This document shows, in pieces, positions 1 to 9,723 of a stretch of DNA of 64,000 bases. The stretch spans positions 337,440,444 to 337,504,443 of the forward strand of contig OX336389.2 of NCBI GenBank assembly GCA_946902985.2, written 5' to 3'. Below the pieces are notes generated by a model. That model searched no databases, was not told the DNA's origin, and was given only the letters and a program-made list of their open reading frames with translations. How positions within the stretch are numbered: position 1 is the stretch's first letter; every line of letters starts with the position of its first letter. The DNA is from Meconema thalassinum. Taxonomy: Eukaryota; Arthropoda; Insecta; Orthoptera; Tettigoniidae. Made by a program: the position numbers and the translations under genes.

Positions 1-560
1 ATCTGTAGTTCAGGTAAGGACTGCAGACGATCAATTTCAAATAGTTCCTAATGTTGCTACCGTCAACACCTAGCTGTGAACTTGGCTACTAGATGCCACC
101 AACGTTGGAACTAATATAGAGTTAATCAAATCTAACCTACAAATTTATCTTCGCACAATTGTAGTTAGTGGAAGGTTCTTTTACATGACATGGGCCCGCC
201 GGCATTACTTCCCCTCCGAAGGAGGGCATACTGAGGGATTTTTAACGCTTTTAAAAAAGAATAGACAGCGACAGACTAACTAAAAATATTGAAAGTAATC
301 ATATCAAAGAAGGCCAAATGAACTAACAAACTAAGCCGGACGAACAAGAAATAAATATCACGGACACAATCAAAATCGTGGAGCCTTTAGTACTCGTACA
401 ATAGTACGCAAGCACACATTCATGGAGAAACCAAAAAATGAAACTGGTATGAAGTGGTCCACAGAACGCTAGATGCAACACAGTGCATTCATGAAGAGAT
501 TTAGGGAGGATATAAAGGCGAAACCATGAGGCCAACTAATCAGTAGAATAAATCAGAGGA
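1..560. other. No gene seen
   Basis: AT-rich sequence without recognisable coding, RNA or repeat signature. A 70-codon open frame on the minus strand (323-535) has no family resemblance and is probably chance. Confidence 0.5.
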
Positions 561-569
561 ATAAATGAA

Positions 570-785
570 ATGTCGTATGACCTCCTGGGAGGCCTGATTC
601 AAGTCTTTCTAGTTGAGGGTCGCGGGAGTCCTCCGCATCGTCATGAGGATGGAATGATAATGACGCCACAAACACTGAGTCCCTTAACCAGGGACATCAA
701 CCCTAGAAGATTAAAAACCTCGAAGTTGGCCGGGAATCAAGCCCGAGACCCTTCGGGCCAAAGTCTAGCATGCTAACCAGTTAAT
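570..785 (-). repeat. tRNA-derived SINE, decayed, minus strand
   Basis: Read on the minus strand, the end near 780 gives a tRNA-like head (tggttagcatgctag, then gggcttgattcccgg, close to a Pol III B box). The remainder to about 570 has the cctcctgggaggcctg tail seen in insect SINEs. Ends are approximate and no target duplication was found. Confidence 0.5.
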
Positions 786-905
786 AACGGGGTACCGTAT
801 GCCGTATTATTCTGACACATTTCTATGTATAAGTATACCTCATTTGTTCTTTATATTTTCAGTATGGGTCACGATGACTTTGAAGCTTTCATTTCCCATT
901 GACCA

Positions 906-1151
906 CCTCGTAATATAGTGGCTAGCTACTCGGAGGTCCGGGCTCGATTCCCGTCTCTGACAGGAAATTTAATTCTGGTCTGAGGGTTGGAACGAAGTAC
1001 ACTCTGCCTCGTGAGGTAAAACTGAGGAGAGGTGGATTCGGCACCCACCTCAACCATCCTGGAAGTGGTTTCAGTGGTTCCCCACTTCTACTCCAGGCAA
1101 ATGTCGGGATGGTTCCTGACTTAAGGCCACAATTGCCCCCTTCCCAATCCC
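906..1151 (+). repeat. SINE family A, 5' part, interrupted by a hAT element
   Basis: This has a tRNA-like head (gtggctagctactcgg, B box gggctcgattcccg), then the recurrent body: attctggtctgaggg, gaggtaaaactgagg, acttctactccaggc, gccaatcccc-type end. The same family recurs at 8549, 16195, 31738 and 44990. Sequence stops at 1151 exactly where a hAT element starts and resumes at 6738, so this and the 6738-6850 piece were one insertion. Confidence 0.8.
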
Positions 1152-1600
1152 CAGGGACGTATTTCCCACTAGGCACGTGCCTAGGGGCGGCACGGCCTGG
1201 GGGGCGTCGCGGCATTGGGTGAATTGCCGGCGCCGCCGCGACAAGCGCCAGGCGCGGTGACCGAGAACGGCAGTCAAAGGGAGCTTACTTTGCATTTTCT
1301 CACGTATATTTGAAATCTAAATACAATTCATAAACTAAAAAATTCTCTTTTACAAGTCAAGTGTGAAGTTTTGTTTTATTTAATATGGGTATATTTTATG
1401 CCAGTAGTTAACAGACTGGCAACACTGCCTGTCAGTGGGGATACAGCAGACTGTCAAAGCTCGTGTATTAGTCGTTCGCTTAACGTCTTCACGTTCAGTT
1501 GTTATCCTTACCAAGTCGTTCACATTGCCACATGCTAATATAAAGTAGCCTAAGTGTGTTATAATTTTATTTTTTTATAATGTTGAACTAAAAAATACCA

Positions 1601-4156
1601 ATGAGTGAAAAACGTCGGGAGCTTAGTGGTTCAGGTTACCGCAAAATCGCAAGTGAAAACGTGAAAAAGAAACTAACCTTTTGAAAAATATTAAGACGGT
1701 TGACAGTTTTTAAAACCTCTTGAAAAATCCACGAGAATGGACTGAGTGGAGAAGGCTGCTCATCTTGGGAACAGTACAATGTCACCGAAAGTGGTTCAAA
1801 CAATGAAAATAATGATCAAGCAACAAGTGCCCCTGAAACGGATAATTTTATATTGAGTGGTGATCCTGATAACGAACGTAGTTCCGATAGTACACAAATA
1901 AGTAGAAGTTCAAATGATTCCGTTTCACAACAAACTGATATAAATTTCACTGTTAGTGACGACCCCATAGATTGGAAAATAAATGACACCACGATCGAAG
2001 CATTATTACACAGAGGAATCAATCAGAATAAAGATTGTGATTTTAAAAACTCTAAAAGTTATTCTGGCAATAAAACCAGATATTTAAATAAACAAATCTT
2101 TAGTAGGAAATTACAAAATGGAGAACTCATTTCAAGAGATTACTTGGTGTACCGTATTCAAAAAGTATATACATACCATAAAATACCATTTTGCACTTCC
2201 TGCAGATTATTTGGCTTTCAGAAGACGTGTTCTAAACTAGCCAGTGAAGGTGTTTCGGATTGGAAAAATATTGAAGTGATTTTGTCTGCTCATGAAAGCT
2301 CACAAGAACACATCAATTCTGAACTGGCACTTTTGACCCGCAAGAGAAGAATTGGAACGCTAGACAGTCGATACGATTCTATCATCGAAACTGAAAGGAA
2401 GTATTGGAAAGACGTTTTGGAAAGACTGTTCGCTGTGGTGAAAAAGCTGGCAAGCCGAGGACGTCCGTTTCGAGTACCTGATGAAACATTTGGGTCTCTA
2501 CACAATTGGGAGTACATGTCACTGGAATTAGTAGCGGAATTCGATCCCTTTCTCGCTGAACACATACCGTACGTAAATTTCGTGATCCAGGTTCAGGGAA
2601 AACGTCCTATCTGTCCTCATTTATTTGCAATGAGGTAATTGTACTGTTAGCCTCTAAAGTTAGAGATATCATAATCAATGAAGTGAAACGAGCGAAGTAT
2701 TATTCTTTAATAGTGGATTCAACGCCTGACGTAAGTCATACTGATCAGCTTTCATTTTTTTGAGGTTTGCACAAGAAAATGGCAATCCTGTTGAACGCTT
2801 TCTCATGTTCTTGTCGAATACTGGGCACAAATACGTAGACTTAGCCAATGCTGTTATGGCTGTTTTAAGATCAAATGCCATTGATCTATCCGACTGTAGA
2901 GGGCAATCATACCATAATGCTAGCAACATGTCAGGCGTGTATAGTGGCTTACAAGCTAGAATAAAGGATGAAAATCCCAAAGCACTGTTTGTTCCTTGTT
3001 CGGCACATTCACTTAACCTTGTAGGAACGTGTGCTGCAAGCTGTCGTCCAGAAGCATGTGCTTTCTATAACCTTATACAAAACGTTTACAACTTTTTTGT
3101 TGCATCTAATAAAATATAGGAAATTCTAGTTACCTTTAGTCAACCTGAAAGTAAAACTCTTAAGGGTTTGTCTGAAACAAGGTGGAGTGCTCGTGAAATT
3201 GCATGTAAAGGGCTTTGTGAAAACTTAGACGGTGTTATGCTGGCTTTAAAGGACTGTGAAGAGAACACTAATGAGAAGCCGTTGGTAAAAAGTGAAGCCA
3301 CGGGACTTTTGAGATCATTGAATAGGCTGGAAACGGTATCATGATGGAACTTTGGAGTGATATATTGGACAGGTTTGAACAAGTTAGTCAAACTCTCCAG
3401 AAAATAGAAACGTCCATAGAAAGTGTTGGGAGACTGTATGATTCTTTACTACTTTTTATTGATTCTCTCCGAGACATGTTGGCCGTATATGAAGAAAGGG
3501 CTAAAATACTATGTGATTTGGACTATGAGACTTGCTACAAACGTCAAAAAAAGAGAAAATTCCAGGCTGACGAAAACAAAGAAACTGAAGTACTTCTGGA
3601 AGGACGTGACAAATTTAGAGTTGAGACATTTTATGTAGTTCTCGACCAACTAAAATCTGAGTTGCAGAAGCGGAAAAACGCATATGGTGAAATAGCAGAC
3701 AAGTTTTCAGTTTTTAACGATCTGTCCTCCTCCTCAACTGAAACAATAATAGGGCGTGCAAACAAACTTCAGTCATTGTATGCCAATGATCTAGAAAATT
3801 CATTTTCAAATGAATGTGTACGTTTTTCTTGTCTGTTGAAGAGTAGCGGAATTAGAAACAACCCACTCGTCATGATGAAATATATTAGAGAAGAACAACT
3901 CCAATCAACATGCCCCAACATTGATATAGCTCTTCGTATGTATTTGTGCACAGCTGTTTCCAACTGCTCAGCGGAACGTCCATTTTCTGTCTTAAAAAGA
4001 ATAAAGTCTTGTCTTAGATCAAGGGTGAATGAAGACAAATTAAACTCGTTGGCTATTCTACACATCGAGGCTGAACTTTTGAACAGTGACAAGATGAAAG
4101 TTGAAGATCTAATAGAGGAGTTCTCAATTATGAAATCCAGGAGAAAATCTATGTAA
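1601..4156 (+). pseudogene. Broken hAT transposase (ZMYM1/TTF-zinc-finger type)
   Basis: The likely original start is ATG 1601 (MSEKRRELSGSGYRKIA, a typical beginning for this group); the frame hits TGA at 1682-1684. A long open piece at 1853-2638 holds a TTF-type region: ISRDYLVYRIQKVYTYH, FCTSCRLFG, then the HESSQEH block. The frame then shifts: 2760-3119 carries DCRGQSYHNASNMSG and VPCSAHSLNLVG, part of the RNase-H-like core, and 3341-4156 ends in the hAT dimerisation domain (CSAERPFSVLKRIKS and following). At least three frame breaks make it a pseudogene. Its role would have been cut-and-paste transposition of the surrounding 5.6-kb element. The family name rests on motifs; HHpred or BLASTP would confirm it. 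Confidence 0.8.
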
Positions 4157-4210
4157 AGAAAAAACGCCGCTGTTGCAGATGTACCGGTACTGTATTGATG
4201 CATAAGATAT

Positions 4211-4401
4211 TGTAACATATGGTTACATATTTTAGCAAATGTTAGGTTAAGAAAATGGCGCTTGCTGGGAGTGCTGTCCATTACCCAAAGGTAGAGATAT
4301 CTAGTTTCTGGCAGTGGGGTGATGGGGGGCCTTGCCAGTGAAGCGTATTTTCTAAGTTCTTTTTATGATGCTTGTTTGTTTTTTATTAGTTTATTCCGTG
4401 A
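4211..4401 (+). repeat. 191-bp direct repeat, left copy (LTR-like)
   Basis: It starts TGTAACATATGGTTACA, which contains the inverted pair TGTAAC/GTTACA, and ends ttattccgtga. A nearly identical copy lies at 5553-5742. Both start with TG as LTRs do but do not end in CA. I see no primer-binding site after 4401 and no target duplication, so the LTR reading is unproven. Confidence 0.6.
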
Positions 4402-4494
4402 AAGAAGAAGATGAGATAGAGGACACGGTAGAAGAGAAAGGAGAAACCTGATAACGAAAGAAATGAAACGGAAGAACGTAGGAAGGCAGGTGAT

Positions 4495-5118
4495 ATGGAC
4501 GAAACTGAAGAAGGAGAGGAAGCAGGTGAAGGAGAAGAAAAGATAGAAGAGAAACTACTAGCAGATGAAGTTGTTCATGAGCAGGACAATAGCAGCCAAG
4601 AAAAAGAGGTTAAAGATGAGGGTGAAAGTGCAAGAGTGAGTCTTGAAGAAGACAGCATACTGGAAAAAGATAAGGTGAAGAAGCGTTGGAGAAGGAAGAT
4701 GGGGATGAAAAAGATGAGATGTAAGATGAAGAAAAAGGAGTTGTTGAATATTATAAGACAGACAAGAAGGAAGAGGAGAAAAATTAAGAATGGAAGGAGA
4801 GAGGAACGGTGGAGATGGAAGATGAGGAGTACAAGGTACGGAATGACATGGCGGATGAAGAAAAAGACCAGATGGAAGGCAGAGGAAGAAAGAAGAATGG
4901 AGAAGAAGGAGAAACAGATAAATAGGAAGAACGAAAAGTGGAAGAATGAGGAAGAAGATGGTATTGCTGAGAATGAAGATGGATATGAGAGATCTAATGT
5001 AGAACTTTATATTTCTTTAGAGTCAACTGAAGAAGATACCGTTATGTTTGCTGAAGGTATTTGTTCCAGTATAAGTGTTGACAAATACGCCTATTCGAGT
5101 GAAGGTTACTGCAGATGA
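4495..5118 (+). pseudogene. Unrecognised acidic Glu-rich frame, frameshifted, between the 190-bp repeats
   Basis: I do not recognise this protein. The first ~60 residues are Glu-rich and acidic (MDETEEGEEAGEGEEKIEE). After about 4675 the composition flips to Lys/Arg/Met/Trp. In another frame the same purine-rich DNA keeps coding Glu/Asp-rich text (EKEDGDEKDEM, VEMEDEEYKVRNDM) with stops at about 4724 and 4785. This indicates an acidic coding region broken by a frameshift and point stops, not a Lys-rich protein. It could be a relic of a retroelement ORF or merely an expanded GAA/GAG tract. No domain is visible, and a further short open stretch follows at 5190-5372. Confidence 0.45.
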
Positions 5119-5446
5119 CGTGTTTCAACTTATTTAGAGATTTGAGAACAGTGGGTTACGGCATTTTGTACTCGATAGTGTAAAAAAGAGTGTACAGTAT
5201 ATCTGAAACTAAGCCCAATTCAGAAGCATGTGATTCGTATCGTGGTCCAGAGAAGAGATATTGTGCCATGTACTTGGACAGGCTCAAAGAGGGCAGTGAT
5301 GTTTCATCTTTACAGTGTCAATGTGTTGTTGAATGCTCTAGGAGACTTGATAGTAGCATCCGATTGATATGAACATAATATTTAAGTATACTTTTAGTTG
5401 GTGTGTTTGGTAGTACTGTGTATATGTGATATGTATAATTTTTATT

Positions 5447-5449
<3 letters not shown>

Positions 5450-5490
<41 letters not shown>
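5450..5490. repeat. (TA)n microsatellite
   Basis: Alternating TA of about 40 bp, just before the hairpin at 5495-5537 and inside the segment bounded by the 190-bp repeats. Confidence 0.9.
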
Positions 5491-5492
<2 letters not shown>

Positions 5493-5494
5493 AA

Positions 5495-5537
5495 TATATG
5501 TTATTCTCGCGTGTTTCTCATGCGAGAATAACATATA
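5495..5537. repeat. Perfect 16-bp hairpin
   Basis: The arms are 5495-5510 and 5522-5537 (tatgttattctcgc and its complement, extended by AT) with an 11-base loop. It sits 15 bases before the right 190-bp repeat. It could be a terminator-like or structural element, or a tiny inverted-repeat insertion; function unknown. Confidence 0.8.
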
Positions 5538-5552
5538 CTTTAGGGGGCGAAT

Positions 5553-5742
5553 TGTAACATATGGTTACATATTTTAGCAAATGTTAGGTTAAGAAAATGG
5601 CGCTTGCTGGGAGTGCTGTCCATTACCCAAAGGTAGAGATATCTAGTTTCTGGCAGTGGGGTGATGGGGGGGCCTTGCCAGTGAAGCGTATTTTCTAAGT
5701 TCATTTTATGATGCTTGTTTTTTTTATTAGTTTATTCCGTGA
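5553..5742 (+). repeat. 190-bp direct repeat, right copy (LTR-like)
   Basis: Only a few single-base differences or indels from 4211-4401 are visible. It is preceded by a purine-rich tract (tttagggggcgaa, about 5540-5552), as before a 3' LTR. This is the best hint of a small LTR or TRIM-type retroelement nested in the hAT. Confidence 0.6.
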
Positions 5743-6172
5743 TTTTGTTAGATTGTTAGTTCCTTCATTGAGTATGATTATTGGATGTGAAAAGAAAAAT
5801 GAGTCCATGCTGAAAGATTTTGTATGAGAGTATCTGTTGTAATGTTCTATTGAGATGGTAGAAAAATATGAGCAGAGAAGAGATATAGTGGTTCAGATTG
5901 ACAGTAGCAGGAATGATGTAAGTTATGTATGTTGAAATTTGTTGGTACATGAGAAGAAATAAAGGTTGGTTATATTTGTAGGAAATGATTCCCTCATGGT
6001 ATTAATAATTACCACTACCCCCCGAAGTATAAGAGTGTGAACGGTTACAATTAGTGTATTGATTTGCTAGCTTTTAACATCTAATTTTGTTCTTAATTAT
6101 GAACATTGAATTATGTTTTTAAAAATTGTCAAATCTTTAATAGACTTGATGTATTATTTATTGTAGCTGATA

Positions 6173-6230
6173 GGGGCCGATAACGTCGACGTTAGGCCCC
6201 TTAAAACAACAATTATCATCATCATCATCA
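6173..6230 (+). mobile_element. 58-bp retro-insertion of a common 3' tail
   Basis: The insert consists only of the hairpin-plus-tail module: ggggcc, a short middle, ggcccc, ttaaaacaacaatt and (atc)n. It is flanked by the 14-bp duplication TATTGTAGCTGATA (6159-6172 and 6231-6244). The same module ends the retroelements at 15194 and 18124. It appears to be an extremely 5'-truncated target-primed insertion. Confidence 0.85.
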
Positions 6231-6729
6231 TATTGTAGCTGATACTGTTTTCCCTCGTTTTTAGAAAGACTTAGCAATCACTTTAAAACTTTATCAAAGT
6301 GCAAAGGAAACTTTTCTATTGAGTAAATTTAGCCTATTGGCAATATGCCAGTTTGTAAGAATATTCTTAATTCTTATGTAATTAAAATCAATTTTTAGAT
6401 CAATAACTTTTAGTTTTTAACAACATCAACCCCACAATTTAGATTACGGTTTTTTAATAATCAATCTGCTTCATATACAATCAATAATGTCTAAAATTAA
6501 AACGACGTGCAAGATGTATCCTATACTCAGCCGTCCAGCGGGACTTACTCGGACACAAATACAACCAACCTGCCGAAGAGTTAGATGATTCATTAGCCGG
6601 TCGGCTGCATTTGTGTGCGTGCGTGAGATAAGGATGACTCTCAGGTGCCATCCCCACCCCTGGACGACCAACGTGGGCGGGGGCTGTCAGAATGTGCCTA
6701 GGGGCGGCAGATACGTAAATCCGTTCCTG

Positions 6730-6850
6730 CCAATCCCCACCTGAATTACAAATACTCACTAATACAGCCATCACAATAACACAGGTTATCAGACAATTTC
6801 CACACACCAGTATTCTGGGCTAAGTGACCACGATGTCCAAGCCGCTCAAA
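6730..6850 (+). repeat. SINE family A, 3' part (continuation of the copy at 906)
   Basis: It begins with CCAATCCC (6730-6737), the same 8 bases found at 1144-1151. It then continues the family body (attacaaatactcac, taacacaggttatcag, gaccacgatgtccaag). Together with 906-1151 it rebuilds one ordinary family-A SINE. Confidence 0.8.
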
Positions 6851-8045
6851 AACAACTCATTTCCCAGTTTGACTAAATTGTCTCGTAACTCGGACGTGCG
6901 TTTGCGTTCCTCATATAACTATTATACATTTATTGTATAACAAGAGTTAATACATGTGGATTAGGTGTGGGCAAAGGCAGCTTCACTGATTAGATAAGCA
7001 GCTCTCTGTCTCGCGTCCGTCTCTAAAAGCTGCAGTAGTTAAAAGGTACATAAAACCAATAACATCATTATTATTATTATCTCTGTCTCGCTGATTAGAT
7101 AAGTGTTCTGTAGGCATGGGACGATTTGAAGGGGGAAATTCACAATCCCCTTCGTTGCTTGAATTGGCGTCTATAATGTGAATCCACCAATCATGACCTC
7201 CTCCTGCGAGTTAAACATATAATGAAAGATAGTATTGCTTATACCCTTGTAACTAAACTAAATATTCCGGTTTGTGACCAAGTAGGCTGTGCTACATTGC
7301 TTTATCATAATGTAGCTTTGGACCCATTCCGCCAATAATAATAATAATGGACCTGGTTTATGTCCCCATCTTGTGTCAAGTAATACGTAAGCAATGTGAC
7401 TACGTACAGTATTCATATACGGTACAACCTTGGGGTGAGATCAGGATGCGACGTTTCAGTCGCGGCTTCAAAGTTGCAAGCTTGGCCCTATCCTAATATA
7501 GCAAATTGAATAATGTGTCTAGCATAGCAGAGTTCATATTGAACCTAGCCTGTTAAAGCAAATTGAATAATGTGTCTAGCATAGCAGAGAAGCGTAACTT
7601 CATTGTGACAGCAGTGTTGCCAACTTGCTAGATCTAGCGAATTTAACATGTTGTAATGTGCAGACTAAATATTTGTAAATTTTCCTGAATTTAACATTGT
7701 TTACTTAGGATTTATAGCTACTTTCAAGGTCCCTTTAGTGACATAAATATGTTCTTCTCTTTCTGTACCGTAACGTAGAAACCGAGTGACTCTTGAAAAC
7801 TACCTAGCAATTTTCTTTCTATAACATTGGTGATTACGCGACAAAATTAATAAAAAATCTCTGATACCTTTCATTTCTTCCCTATAGACATAATCTTCGA
7901 TTTTGAAATGCGGGTTTTCATACCATACTTCTTAAATTCTGCTCAAGTGCCAACATGTTAGCTTGTGAGCTATCGACAGGATCTGTTAATAACACCATGT
8001 CAACAGCTCACCTGGTTTCCGCTTAACTGAATATTACCCAACCAG
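6851..8045. other. Mostly unrecognised sequence with a SINE scrap and a 33-bp direct repeat
   Basis: About 6985-7085 holds the end of an (ATT)n-tailed SINE (tctctaaaagctgcagtag, then a short ATT run). A 33-bp sequence at 7500-7532 is repeated at 7557-7589. No coding sequence or RNA gene is supported. Confidence 0.6.
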
Positions 8046-8275
8046 TTGATACCTTGCTGCATACAGTCCGTTATGAAATAAACAGTAACTGTGAAAGATT
8101 ACAGCCCTGCCTGACTCCTGTAGGAACGTTAAACCAACAACTCATCCTACCATCAACTCTCACTGCAGCCTGTTTAATCAACAAATACGTTTAATTGCCT
8201 GTAGCAGCCTTCCTTCGATACCATAATCCCTCAGGGTGCCCAACATTTTTTCCTTCGTACGTATTCTTTAGAACA
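8046..8275 (-). pseudogene. LINE reverse-transcriptase scrap
   Basis: Minus-strand translation gives MLGTLRDYGIEGRLLQAIK and, after stops, a MVGxV-like stretch in the same order as the + strand LINE around 49980-50100. This is the finger/palm region upstream of the catalytic YADD. It is too short and broken to code. Confidence 0.5.
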
Positions 8276-8545
8276 CCAGCCATTGCATGCTTCGTGTGCT
8301 AGCTGCGCTGCGCCGCACTCCGGTAGGCTGGTTTCTGCCTCTCTTGGCTGCGCTGCCTGCCCTGACTGCCGGTGCGTTGGACCGAGTCAAGTTGGGATCG
8401 CCTACGCACCGGACGTAATGTAAACAAACTAACTGTTCTTCCAATGTGTTGGTTGTCCGAAACATCTACATTTTGTTCGCGTGTTTCTCCGCTTACCGGC
8501 ACTTGAAGATTACGTGCTTAGCATTAAAATATTTTTCTGTTGTTG
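8276..8545. other. GC-rich patch, origin unknown
   Basis: About 200 bp (8285-8420) is markedly GC-rich and full of gctgcgctg-type words, unlike its AT-rich surroundings. Two overlapping minus-strand frames of 65-67 codons have no recognisable motif. It may be the end of a DNA transposon or a CpG-rich remnant. Confidence 0.3.
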
Positions 8546-8548
8546 ATT

Positions 8549-8937
8549 GATGTAATGGCTTTGCGACATCGTGGTCATGTAGTCCCGTGTACTTGGGTGT
8601 GCGTATAGAATTTGTCTGACAAACTGTGTAATTGTGGTAGCTGTATTACTGTGGGTAATTGTAATCGAGGTAATGACTGGGAAGGAGGCAGCCGTGGCCT
8701 TAATTTAGGAGCCATCCCGGCATTTGCCTGTAGTAGAGGTGGGAATCACGGAAAACTGCTTCCAAGATGGCTGAGATGGGAATCGAACCCACCTCTTCTC
8801 AGTTTTGCCTCAGAAGGCTGAGTGTACCCAGTTCCAGCCCTCAGACCAGAATTAAATTCCTTGGCAGTGCCGGGATTCATACCCGGACCTCCAGGGCAAC
8901 ATCCAAGAATGCTAGCCGCTACACCACGAGGTGGCCA
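8549..8937 (-). repeat. SINE family A, nearly full length, minus strand
   Basis: On the minus strand the tRNA-like head is at the right (ggtgtagcggctagcat near 8930, B box like gggtatgaatcccgg). The body runs leftward to the gacatcgtggtcat end near 8553, in the same block order as 906-1151 plus 6730-6850. Confidence 0.75.
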
Positions 8938-9055
8938 GAATTAAAACAATCAGAAAGATTGATAGGTATCCTGGGACTCATATTTTATAACAAAGCAATT
9001 TTGGTCACATTTTTATTTTCCTTGTTTTTAATTTGTTTCAATATTTACAATATGC

Positions 9056-9440
9056 TCAATGTTCGGTACGATTGCTTGTGAGAATCAACTGGAGGCTGTT
9101 TCGCAGGTTACCGTCAGACATCAGAGCGCGATGCCGTGATTCTGTTAGTTTCAATGCAGAGAAAAAAGTTTCACAGACACACGTTGCTCCAAACATTGAT
9201 AACACTTGTGCGGCCTGCCTGTGCAATTTTGGAGATTCTTGCTGCGGTAATTTTGAGTAGAAATCTGGCAAATTTTTCACAGAGAGCTAAAAATATCCTT
9301 AAGTCTAGTGCTACATTGCAAATTTATAAGCTCCATTTAAACTCATGCGGAACCTCAGTTACAGAGATTGAAAATGGCTTGTCAAACAAATCAAAAACAT
9401 GTTGAAGTTTTGCAAGTGCTAGAAATCTGATAGAAAACTC
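9056..9440 (-). pseudogene. hAT transposase C-terminal fragment (GTF2IRD2/ZBED-like group)
   Basis: Two minus-strand frames join by a shift: one has EFSIRFLALAKLQ and TEVPHEFKWSLINLQC (about 9440-9325), the other FYSKLPQQESPKLHRQ, VLSMFGATCVCETFFS and ESRHRALMSDGNLRNSL (9280-9056). The SMFG...CE..FS...H..LMSDGNLRNSL pattern is the hAT dimerisation region of this group. The rest of the transposase is absent. Confidence 0.75.
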
Positions 9441-9723
9441 TTTCAACATACGGGACACCACACAGCGACCGTTTGACCTTCGACACAGCAATGACAGTAC
9501 GGGAGAGAGTAGTGATGTGGGCCGGGCAAATGCCCTGTGGGCAGGACATCCATATCTGGGCATTTATCCGGGCATTTGCCCAAAGCAGTTTTAAGCGCCC
9601 AAAATCTGGGCATTTAAAAAACTTTTTTTTCTTTTTACTACTTGCGATTGTTACTAGAGCTTCTAAAACATAATAAAACCCATTAATTAAAGGTACATTT
9701 CGTGGATAAACTAGTAATGCCCG

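Larger units (their letters stand above)
1152..6729 (+). mobile_element. hAT-superfamily DNA transposon, 5.6 kb, with nested elements
   Basis: The left end begins CAGGGACGTATTT and the right end, reverse-complemented, begins CAGGAACGGATTT. Both contain the block GTGCCTAGGGGCGGCA slightly inside. The element is flanked by the perfect 8-bp duplication CCAATCCC (1144-1151 and 6730-6737), the length expected for hAT, and both flanks are halves of one SINE. Inside are a broken hAT transposase (1601-4156), a pair of 190-bp direct repeats with an acidic frame between them (4211-5742) and a 58-bp retro-insertion (6173-6230). The element is not autonomous now. Confidence 0.82.

Noticed and set aside
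4211..5742. A standard LTR retrotransposon
   Set aside because: Repeats do not end in CA, no primer-binding site or target duplication, and no gag, protease, RT or integrase text between them; listed only as LTR-like repeats.
9510..9615. gggcaaatgccc / gggcatttgccc words as a regulatory array
   Set aside because: They look like the sub-terminal region of the adjoining hAT fragment; only a few irregular occurrences and no defined spacing.
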